A stretch of DNA of 64,000 nt from Burkholderiales bacterium (GTDB taxonomy: Bacteria > Pseudomonadota > Gammaproteobacteria > Burkholderiales > Nitrosomonadaceae): NCBI GenBank assembly GCA_024235735.1, contig JACKLU010000014.1, positions 1-64,000 on the forward strand, written 5' to 3'. The translations under genes and the position numbers were made by a program. Under the pieces are notes generated by a model. The model had not been told where the DNA came from. It worked only from the letters and a program-made list of their open reading frames with translations, and searched no databases. Below, one piece after another: positions 8,578 through 16,334 of this stretch (position 1 is the first letter of the stretch; each line of letters starts with the position of its first letter).

Positions 8578-8736
8578 ACCGAAGGGTAACTATTCAGCCT
8601 TATTTGACAAGGCGTTTGATTATTCTGTCATTTCGAGCGGTAGCGAGAAATCTTGAGCGTTTATTAATGCGCCCAAAACCCAAGATTCCTCGCGCTGCTC
8701 GGAATGACAAAGTGCGCTGAATAGTTACACCGAAGG
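8578..8736. mobile_element. MITE with perfect 13-bp TIRs and 8-bp target-site duplication
   Basis: Positions 8586-8598 read GTAACTATTCAGC and 8716-8728 read the exact reverse complement. Directly outside them lies the 8-bp direct repeat ACCGAAGG (8578-8585 and 8729-8736). The 143-bp element has no gene. Its interior is one large imperfect palindrome: CTGTCATTTCGAGC and GAGAAATCTTG on the left pair with CAAGATTCCTCGC and GCTCGGAATGACA on the right. GTAA ends with an 8-bp duplication are the pattern of IS66-type transposons, so mobilisation in trans by an IS66-family transposase is inferred. No transposase gene is in the window. Confidence 0.85.
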
Positions 8737-8794
8737 AGACTCAGGCACCCGGATATTCACGCCCATCAATGGAAGATAAAAATGAATTGATTCC

Positions 8795-8878
8795 AGGGCA
8801 TCTCTAAAAATCCAGACTTTGTCACAACACTTTGTTGCTCACTTTCTGTTTAAAACTTTGAATTTTTAGAGACACCCT
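8795..8878. repeat. 84-bp element bounded by inverted AGGG-TCTCTAAAAAT ends
   Basis: The left end AGGGCATCTCTAAAAATCCA (8795-8814) is mirrored by AATTTTTAGAGACACCCT (8861-8878), an inverted repeat with two or three mismatches over 18 bp. The left-end sequence reappears in inverse orientation at 60991-61012. There is no coding capacity. It lies between the MITE and the end of the czcA-like gene and may also act as a transcript-end hairpin for that gene. Confidence 0.55.
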
Positions 8879-8898
8879 CTATGCGGGGTCAGTAATGA

Positions 8899-11800
8899 CT
8901 ATGTTGATTTTACAGGTTCCGTGTCAACCGGCGCTGTTTCCGGCTGCGTTGAAATGGAAGCCACCCCGCCTGGCGCAACGGAACCAGCCGAATCAACTGG
9001 TTCACCCGATACCTGTTTATTCGCATGCGCAGATGAAGGTGTTGCATCGCCATTATCATCCTGCTCCGTCTCATTCTCCGGTTTAACATCAAACCAGCGG
9101 TAGAGTATCGGCAACACCACCAGTGTCAACAGTGTGGATGTAATCAATCCGCCAATCACCACGATCGCCAGAGGGCGCTGCACTTCAGATCCCGGGCCGG
9201 TCGCAAACAGAAAAGGCACCAATGCGAGCATCGCCACTGTCGCAGTCATAAGCACCGGCCTGAAACGCTGTTCGCAGCCGCGAATCACCGATGTCGGCAC
9301 ATCCACACCCGCTTCGCGCTGACTGCGCACATACGATATCAGGACGACACCGTTCAATACCGCGATACCCCATAACGCGATGAAACCCACCGACGCAGGA
9401 ACGGACAGGTATTCTCCGGTGATGAAAAGTCCCATCACGCCACCGATTGAAGCAAACGGCAGCACCATGATGATCAGCGCCGCCAGTTTGAGCGAATTAA
9501 ACAGCATGAATAGCAGAAAATAGATCGCTGCAATGGTGATCGGCACAATCACGGACAATGTCGCCATTGCGCGTTCCATGTTTTCAAACTGTCCGCCCCA
9601 TTCAAAATAATAACCCGGTGGCAATTGAATTTCCCTGGCCACGAGCTGCTGTAATTCCTCAACAAACCCGCCCAGATCACGATCATGCACATTAGCGCCA
9701 ACAACCACGCGCCGCTTGGCAAATTCTCGGGAAATCTGCGCCGGTCCGTCAACCACTTGTATTGTAGCAACCGAATGCAGCGGAATCAGCGCACCGCCGA
9801 GGATGGGATTCCCATTGCCCGATGGCGCTTTTGTCGGCGTGCGCAGTAAAAGATCATGGATAGCTTCAACATTATCCCGATATTCCACAGGCAGACGAAG
9901 CACCAGTGAAAACCGGCGCTCGCCTTCAAAAACATTGGTAATATCCTTGCCGCCCACCGCCGTGCTGATAAGCTCGTTAACATCGGCGACATTCAAGCCA
10001 TGACGCGCAATCGCCGCACGATCGATATCCACCACCAGCGACTGTTGTCCGGACAGCCGTTCAATACGGATATCGCGCGCACCGTTAACCGTCTTAATGA
10101 TGCGCGCCAATTTTTCCGACAGCACACGCAGCTCTTCCAGATCATCGCCAAAAATCTTGACGGCAACCTGGGAACGGACGCCGGTTACCATTTCATCCAC
10201 ACGCTGCGCAATGGGTTGCGAGATGACGATGCTGACACCGGGTAATACGGATAGCACTTTGCGAATATCGGCATCCACTTCCTCCTGCGTCCGACCGGAA
10301 TCGGGATCCAGCGTAATGATCGGATCGGATTCATTCGGCCCGGCCGGATCGGCAGGAGATTCGCCACGCCCCAGTCTTGAGACAACACTTTGTACACCCG
10401 GAACGGTTGCAATCAGTTTCATGGCTTCTGTTTCAACTTTAACCGAATTCTCCAGCGAGATTGATGGTGCGCGTATGATGACCGGTGTCAAGGCGCCTTC
10501 TTTCATCGTTGGGATAAATGACGTGCCGAGCAGCGGAAACAGTATGAATGACGTACTCAACAAGCCCACGGCAACCATGATCGTGGTTTTTTCGTTCGCC
10601 AGCGCTTTGTCCAATAACTTGCGGTATCTGGCTTTGAGATAGGCGATAACTGGCGTATCGTGATCCGCGCCGCCCTTTAAACCGTAAGCACACAGCACCG
10701 GTGACAATGTCAGCGACACTATGAGCGATATGGCTAACGCGATCGCTATCGTGTAAGCCAGCGGACTGAATGTTTTGCCTTCCATGCCCTCAAGCGTCAT
10801 CAAAGGCAGAAAAACCAGGATAATAATCGAAATACCGAAAATAAGCGGCGTACCGATTTCTACCACGGCATCAGTGATTATTTGCAGCTTCTCTTTCAAG
10901 GTATTATTTACGGCATGGCCTAAACGATGGTAGACATTTTCCACCACTACGACGGTCGAATCGACCATCAATCCAATGGCGATCGCAAGACCACCCAGCG
11001 ACATGAGATTGGCCGAAATACCCTGCTGATTCATCACCATGAAGGTAATCAGTGGCGCAATAATCAAGGTCGCCACAACGATCAGGCTGGAGCGCACATC
11101 TCCAAGAAAAATGAACAACACGATGATCACGAGAATAATACCCTCGATCAACACTTTGGTGACCGTCCATAACGCGGCATCGACAAGATCGGTGCGGTCA
11201 TAAAAAGAAACAATCTGCAACCCGCCGGGCAGCAGATTACGCTCGTTGATGTCGGCGACTCTTTCCTTGATCCGCGTTACAATTTCCTTGGCATTGCCGC
11301 CCCGCAGCATCATCACGATGCCACCGGCAGATTCGGTATACCCGCCTTTGATCATTGCGCCCTGACGTACCTGCGCACCGAATTTCACCTCGGCGACATC
11401 GCGCACAAAAACAGGCACACCGTCAATTTCCTTAAGGACGATATTTTCAATGTCTTTCAGTGTTGTGATTAATCCCTGGGTACGGATAAGATACTGCTCC
11501 GCATGAAGCGCAAGGATATTACCGCTGGCATTGGCATTATTATGCCCCAGCGCATGATCGACCTGGGATAACGTCAAATCGTAATGCCGCAACCGCTCCG
11601 GGTTAATCAAAACATGATATTGTTTTTGAAACCCCCCCAACGAATTGATTTCGGCGACCCCCGGTATCGAGCGCAGCATAGGCCGCACAACCCAGTCCTG
11701 TATCGTGCGCCGTTCAGTCAACTCTTCTATGGAAAGCTCGCGTTCGCCATCGTCAGGATGATCCAGCGTGTATTGATAAACCTCTCCCAATCCCGTCGAT

Positions 11801-12195
11801 ACCGGGCCTAGCTCTGGAGAAACACCGGCCGGCAGCCGGTCCCTGACACCGATCAGCCGCTCCATCACCAGTTGACGGGCAAAAAACACATCCGTTTCAT
11901 CGGTAAAAACCAGTGTGATCAACGATAATCCGCTCTTGTTCAGGGAACGCATTTCAACCAGACCCGGCAGACCCGTCATGGCGATTTCCACAGGCACAGT
12001 AATCAGCCGTTCGATTTCTTCCGGACTTCGGCCCAGTGATAATGTGGCGACCTGAACCTGAATATTGGTGACATCCGGAAATGCATCCACGGCGAGCTTT
12101 GTGGTGGCTCTTAAACCGAAGCCGATCAAAACCAGCGAAATTACGACGACCAGCAATCGTTGCCGCAACATCACGTTGATGAATGAATAAAGCAT
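8899..12195 (-). CDS. czcA: Heavy-metal efflux RND pump (CzcA/CusA type)
   Basis: This 1098-residue inner-membrane proton/metal antiporter of the HME-RND family drives metal from periplasm or cytoplasm through the MFP and outer-membrane channel encoded upstream. The N-terminal helix, two large periplasmic loops and 12-helix pattern are all present at normal length. Helix 4 reads GLMVDSTVVVVENVYHRL: the Asp and Glu of the proton relay are present, but the first Asp of the Zn/Co/Cd type (DFGxxxDG) is replaced (AIGLMVD). Substrate class is therefore uncertain; a Cu/Ag or other HME subgroup is possible. The last 60 residues are an unusual acidic and Ser/Thr/Pro-rich tail. It starts 5 bases after czcB. 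Confidence 0.9.
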   Translation of the reverse strand: MLYSFINVMLRQRLLVVVISLVLIGFGLRATTKLAVDAFPDVTNIQVQVATLSLGRSPEEIERLITVPVEIAMTGLPGLVEMRSLNKSGLSLITLVFTDETDVFFARQLVMERLIGVRDRLPAGVSPELGPVSTGLGEVYQYTLDHPDDGERELSIEELTERRTIQDWVVRPMLRSIPGVAEINSLGGFQKQYHVLINPERLRHYDLTLSQVDHALGHNNANASGNILALHAEQYLIRTQGLITTLKDIENIVLKEIDGVPVFVRDVAEVKFGAQVRQGAMIKGGYTESAGGIVMMLRGGNAKEIVTRIKERVADINERNLLPGGLQIVSFYDRTDLVDAALWTVTKVLIEGIILVIIVLFIFLGDVRSSLIVVATLIIAPLITFMVMNQQGISANLMSLGGLAIAIGLMVDSTVVVVENVYHRLGHAVNNTLKEKLQIITDAVVEIGTPLIFGISIIILVFLPLMTLEGMEGKTFSPLAYTIAIALAISLIVSLTLSPVLCAYGLKGGADHDTPVIAYLKARYRKLLDKALANEKTTIMVAVGLLSTSFILFPLLGTSFIPTMKEGALTPVIIRAPSISLENSVKVETEAMKLIATVPGVQSVVSRLGRGESPADPAGPNESDPIITLDPDSGRTQEEVDADIRKVLSVLPGVSIVISQPIAQRVDEMVTGVRSQVAVKIFGDDLEELRVLSEKLARIIKTVNGARDIRIERLSGQQSLVVDIDRAAIARHGLNVADVNELISTAVGGKDITNVFEGERRFSLVLRLPVEYRDNVEAIHDLLLRTPTKAPSGNGNPILGGALIPLHSVATIQVVDGPAQISREFAKRRVVVGANVHDRDLGGFVEELQQLVAREIQLPPGYYFEWGGQFENMERAMATLSVIVPITIAAIYFLLFMLFNSLKLAALIIMVLPFASIGGVMGLFITGEYLSVPASVGFIALWGIAVLNGVVLISYVRSQREAGVDVPTSVIRGCEQRFRPVLMTATVAMLALVPFLFATGPGSEVQRPLAIVVIGGLITSTLLTLVVLPILYRWFDVKPENETEQDDNGDATPSSAHANKQVSGEPVDSAGSVAPGGVASISTQPETAPVDTEPVKST

Positions 12196-12200
12196 CGCGA

Positions 12201-13367
12201 TCAGTCCAGTTCAGAGAGCTTGCGCTCGTTGTCAAGATCGTAAGCACCGCTCACTACAATATGCTGTCCAACGGAAACTCCCGCCAGCACTGGACGCACA
12301 TTGCCCATTTCCGGCCCCAGCTCTACCGGCACTCTGAGAAAACGATTATCTGCCTCGGCCAGATAGACATAATCCCGATTGGCTTCACGAACAACCGCTT
12401 CTTCCGGAATAACAAGCAATTCGCGCGGACTCTCGATAATACGCATGCTGGCCAGCATTGCCGGTTTGAGTTTCCGGTCGGGATTTTCCACGACTGTCCT
12501 GACCATGACCGTACGCGTTAGCGGATTGACCGTATCTGCAACAAATACAATCAAACCGTCAAGAACGATATCCTGCAAGGCAGGCACCTGTAATTCCACA
12601 TGCTGTCCAACCATTACATTGCGAGCAATTTGTTCAGGCACATCGCCGACAGCCCAAACGGTTGACAAATCAGCCACTTTAAATAAGGGATCCGCCGGTT
12701 GAACGACTTGACCGACAACCACGTTACGCTCAATCACCGTACCGCTTTTCGGAACGCTGATTGGCACGGAAGATAGAATATTACCGCGCCTGACCAGTTC
12801 TTTAATCGCAGCATCATGCACGCCCAACAGCCGCAACTGATCCTTGGCTGCACTCAGTTCCGCGCGTGACACCTGAAGTTCTGTCTCTCGGCGTTGCAGT
12901 TCCGCTGCGGGAATGACATCCGATTCGAATAACAATCTGGCGCGATTGACCGCACGCTCGTTGAGCTGCATCACGGAATAATCACGCAGGTAGTCAAGCT
13001 GCGCCCGGTTTAATTCAGGACTGGCAATACGCGCCAGCGCAGCGCCCGTATTAACACTGTCACCCAGATTCGCGTACACTTCCACAATTCGTCCGGTCAC
13101 ATTTGCACCCACACGAATCAGTTTTTGTTCGTCGACCTTGATTTGACTGGGTACCAGAATTCTGTCCGCCAGATTGACCTGTTTCAGCTGATCCACTTTG
13201 ATGCGCTGCATCATGTCCTCATTCAGCGTAATTCTGTTGAGGTCACTCGACGCTTCAGTTCCGGTTGTTTTAGGCTGATCTGCTGCGTTATCGCCATTGC
13301 TGCATGCCGCAATCAGAAAAACAACGACGATCAGCGCGGCAACATGCATGCGTGATAAGAATTTCAT
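12201..13367 (-). CDS. czcB: RND efflux membrane-fusion lipoprotein (CzcB type)
   Basis: The 388-residue periplasmic adaptor bridges the RND pump and the outer-membrane channel. It has a lipoprotein signal (LIAAC, acylated Cys at about residue 22), a barrel-sandwich lipoyl-like domain (VGANVTGRIVEVYANLGDSV), an alpha-hairpin (residues about 125-180), then a beta-barrel and a membrane-proximal domain ending in VVVSGAYDLDNERKL. No His-rich N-terminal metal-binding stretch or Met motif of CusB type is seen. The start codon overlaps the end of the upstream czcC gene by four bases (ATGA). Confidence 0.88.
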   Translation of the reverse strand: MKFLSRMHVAALIVVVFLIAACSNGDNAADQPKTTGTEASSDLNRITLNEDMMQRIKVDQLKQVNLADRILVPSQIKVDEQKLIRVGANVTGRIVEVYANLGDSVNTGAALARIASPELNRAQLDYLRDYSVMQLNERAVNRARLLFESDVIPAAELQRRETELQVSRAELSAAKDQLRLLGVHDAAIKELVRRGNILSSVPISVPKSGTVIERNVVVGQVVQPADPLFKVADLSTVWAVGDVPEQIARNVMVGQHVELQVPALQDIVLDGLIVFVADTVNPLTRTVMVRTVVENPDRKLKPAMLASMRIIESPRELLVIPEEAVVREANRDYVYLAEADNRFLRVPVELGPEMGNVRPVLAGVSVGQHIVVSGAYDLDNERKLSELD

Positions 13368-14641
13368 TCGATGATATGCTCCCTGGGGTAATGTGCGCGT
13401 AAACGATCAATCTCGGCTGCTGCCGACTGGAGTTCGAAACGTGCCTGCAACAATTCAGCCAATACGCCGCGCAGTATGCGCTGTGTATCCAGCACTTCAA
13501 TAAAACCACGCTCTCCGAGACGATAAGCTGTTTGTGCGATATCCAGCGCAAGCTGCGCTTCCTTGACGATGCCGCCTTCAAACATTTCAATCCTGCGGCG
13601 GGCAATTTCCTTGGCCTGCCAGGCTAACTCAAGTAATTGACCAATTTCGAAACGCCGATATTCCAGCGTTTCACGAATACGGGCTGAATCATAGATTGCG
13701 GTATCGATTTCACCACGGCGTCTGTAGAATATTGGAATTTCCAGATTTACACCCGCCACGTTAACGGAAAACTGGGCATCAGTATAGTTTTCATACAATA
13801 TATTCACACGCGGCAGAACAGATGCTTTTTCCTGATCAATTCTCTGGCTGGCGCTGCTCTGTTCCGCTTCCAGTCGCTGTATTTCAGGGTTCAATCGCAC
13901 TATTTCCTCGCGTAAAGTCTCCAGCGGCGGAAACTCGACCGGATCATTGAGCGAAGCATTGATTTCGAATCCGTTTTGCAAAGCACCTGGCACCAACTGA
14001 ATTAACGCAACACGGGCACGTTCTGCACTCAGACGAGCCGCTTCCATACGATTTTCCGCGCTAAGTACCTCGGTATCCGCTCTGATCAACTCGAATCGCG
14101 CCGTTTCACCGACATCCACACCGATCTTGATGCGCCGCTGGATTTCTTTCATCAGATCAAAAATGCCCGCCTCCATTTGCGCCTGCTCCTGACGCAGGAT
14201 CAATTCATAAGCACGTACGCGTAATTGCGCGGCAAGATCTGCCCGAACCTGATCCAAACTGGCCTGCCTGGCGCCTACCAGCGCCTCGGCGGAATTGATA
14301 CGGGCAGATCGGAAGAAAGGATTTTCAATAGGCTGACTAACATTAACTTCGCGATAATCGTTTGCCGGCCCTGTTACAGACACTGGCATGCGTTTGCTTT
14401 GCGGCCCTACCTTTATCGCGACGTTCGGATTGGGATAGGCTCGAGCTGCCACGACACCCGCTTCGGCCATGTCAACCTGCGAGCGGGCTGCCTGTACCAG
14501 GCCGTTGGCTTTCAAGCCAACTTGCTGTAATTCCTCAATGGTTAGCCTGGAAAAGCCTTGCGCCGAAAGTAGCGCGGAATAAAAAAATAAAGACAAGCTT
14601 AAAAAAAAGTACCGCAGTCGAAAGGTCTGCATTATCCACAT
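13364..14641 (-). CDS. czcC: RND efflux outer-membrane channel (CzcC/TolC type)
   Basis: The 425-residue outer-membrane efflux protein is the first gene of the czcCBA-type operon. It has a signal peptide (hydrophobic run to LLSAQG) and two related helical halves typical of the OEP family, with AYPNPNVAIKVG and the mirrored VLPRVNILYE segments marking the strand regions. No lipobox is seen. No metal-sensor regulator (merR, arsR or two-component) is adjacent in the window, so its regulation cannot be assigned. Confidence 0.87.
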   Translation of the reverse strand: MWIMQTFRLRYFFLSLSLFFYSALLSAQGFSRLTIEELQQVGLKANGLVQAARSQVDMAEAGVVAARAYPNPNVAIKVGPQSKRMPVSVTGPANDYREVNVSQPIENPFFRSARINSAEALVGARQASLDQVRADLAAQLRVRAYELILRQEQAQMEAGIFDLMKEIQRRIKIGVDVGETARFELIRADTEVLSAENRMEAARLSAERARVALIQLVPGALQNGFEINASLNDPVEFPPLETLREEIVRLNPEIQRLEAEQSSASQRIDQEKASVLPRVNILYENYTDAQFSVNVAGVNLEIPIFYRRRGEIDTAIYDSARIRETLEYRRFEIGQLLELAWQAKEIARRRIEMFEGGIVKEAQLALDIAQTAYRLGERGFIEVLDTQRILRGVLAELLQARFELQSAAAEIDRLRAHYPREHIIE

Positions 14642-15229
14642 AGGGTCTTAAAATAATTTCAAAAAAGGAATCCAATGAAAATACCGGTTCCAAAGTGCGT
14701 GTGTGTGCAACATAATATAGGAATACTTGATTTGATCAAGGCTGAATAGGCGGTTATTTTGTCTTTTATTATAAATTGGGAAGAAAGCTTTGAAGTAAAT
14801 GTTTAACAACCGGCGATGTTAAATAGAGAAACCTGAATATAACCTGAATGGGGCGAATTTTTCTATTTTTGTTTGTGTTCAATAAACCTCGATTGACCGT
14901 TACTCAAAATGACTAATGGCATGAATAAATAGAACAATCTGAAAGTTTACTGTTTACAGCACGTCGCTTTTTAATTTTTTCTGCGGTGCAATAACGCGTT
15001 TGCCTGATTACCTCTTGTCAAAAAATTCGACGCGCCTTAGCAGGCAATTGATACAAGGTAAAAACAGGCGAGGCGCTTGCGCCGAGTAGAAAGCGGAGTT
15101 TATAGGTGATAAATGAGCATTTTGAGCCTGTTTTTACCCCGCAGTGGTAACGCAGATCATTTTTCAGCAGCCTGTTAAACCGCATTCAGCGGTGATTATT
15201 AATCCGCCTCCGGATTTTCCTCCAATAAT
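14642..15229. other. Intergenic region upstream of czcC
   Basis: This gap of 588 bases holds the promoter region of the czcCBA operon and the 15.0-15.2 kb repeat. A palindrome CTTGATTTGATCAAG at 14726-14740 resembles an FNR/CRP site but has a 3-base instead of a 4-base spacer. No gene is seen. Confidence 0.5.
15010..15178. repeat. Dispersed repeat, copy 2
   Basis: From about 15090 to 15176 this matches the right half of the 8.4-kb copy at roughly four bases in five (AAGCGGAGTTTATAGG, TGATAAATGAGCATTTTGAG, AACGCAGATCATTTTTCAG), ending CAGCAGCCTGTT. The right end is closer to a perfect mirror of the 8.39-kb left end than that copy's own right end. The left half is diverged. The element lies 50 bases beyond the 3' end of the gpsA-like gene. 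Confidence 0.6.
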
Positions 15230-16156
15230 TTAAAGGCCATAAACATGTTGCAAGTGATCGGTAATTTGCTGCCTGACATTCACGGGTCGATTGACGATAG
15301 CTTGAATTAGCTCGAAAAGCGGATAACACCGGGTATCAATCAGCTGAAACTTATTGATCATTTCAAGTGTGTGTATACCTTCCCCGGCAATTCCTGCTGT
15401 TTCTTCGCGAACCAGCATGCGCCCTAATGCATGATGATGCGAATTTTCACTTGTCGCTGTTGTAATAAGGTCGCCCAGTCCGGCGAGATGATACGGGCTG
15501 TTTTTCAGTCCACCCATTTGATTAACTATCCGGCTTAATTCACTCAAAGCAGCAACACTTAAATAGCCACGCATGTTATCGCCCAGCTTTAATTCGTCCG
15601 CCATCCCGAACAGCATGGCGTATACGTTTTTAAGAATCACAGACCAACTGGTTCCTGGAATATCCGTCGTATGTTCGATAAAAAGTAATGTATGCTTAAA
15701 ACAGGCCTTAACTTTCTGATAAGCATCCCTGTCAGTACAACCGAATTGCGCAAAGGCGAAACGGTTCGCGCGAATTTCTTCCGATATCATGGGGCCATAG
15801 AGCAGACCATAACTGCTTCCGGATCTGTTCCGATGCGCCAGAACATCCTGAAAAATTTGTGCCGCCGTTTGGCCTGCCTCGTCCAGGCCTTTAGCTATAC
15901 TGATGCACAAGCTGGTGCTACTGAGCAGCGGTGCAATCTGCGTTATTATTTCCCGATGCGGGTTGACCGGTAAGCAAAAAATAATAATATCCGCAAGAGA
16001 AACCGATTCCTCGAGTATGACGGATTGAAAATCCGGTGCTGGATATTTTTCCCATATAGCCAGTTGATGCCGCGCCGCGAGTAAATGTTCCATCGCGTGG
16101 CCCATTTCGCCATACCCCAGGATTAGTACTTTGAACTGATCGTTATTTTCTGTCAT
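15230..16156 (-). CDS. NAD(P)-dependent glycerol-3-phosphate dehydrogenase-like protein
   Basis: The 308-residue protein has the GpsA fold. Residues 8-20 hold a Rossmann loop (LILGYGEMGHAM, Gly-x-Gly-x-x-Gly); CLPVNPH and SIAKGL match the family's second motifs; the catalytic Lys is expected in the LKNVYAML helix; and a GLGDLITTATSENSHHH segment matches the conserved GDLxxTxxSxxSRN motif with altered last residues. The family makes sn-glycerol-3-phosphate for phospholipids. It is about 20 residues shorter than typical GpsA and diverged, so it may be a paralogue. It is separate from copD (178 bases) and has a repeat at its 3' side. Confidence 0.7.
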   Translation of the reverse strand: MTENNDQFKVLILGYGEMGHAMEHLLAARHQLAIWEKYPAPDFQSVILEESVSLADIIIFCLPVNPHREIITQIAPLLSSTSLCISIAKGLDEAGQTAAQIFQDVLAHRNRSGSSYGLLYGPMISEEIRANRFAFAQFGCTDRDAYQKVKACFKHTLLFIEHTTDIPGTSWSVILKNVYAMLFGMADELKLGDNMRGYLSVAALSELSRIVNQMGGLKNSPYHLAGLGDLITTATSENSHHHALGRMLVREETAGIAGEGIHTLEMINKFQLIDTRCYPLFELIQAIVNRPVNVRQQITDHLQHVYGL

Positions 16157-16334
16157 GCATGCAGGCTGGAATGTTCCGTGTCAAAACCAAGTCAGGTTGC
16201 AGATATTCTGTCTTCAAGTCTTTCACGTTGAAGTTCGATACTAAACAAGCTTTTCACTTTGCTTTGTTTTGTTTCTACCGAAGAGAAGAAAGTGACGCAG
16301 AGATTTCATCGAAACTTATTCAGTCTGTAAAAAA

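Noticed and set aside
14726..14740. CTTGATTTGATCAAG as an FNR site upstream of czcC
   Set aside because: Half-sites are separated by three bases, not four, so it is a poor FNR target; kept only as a palindrome.
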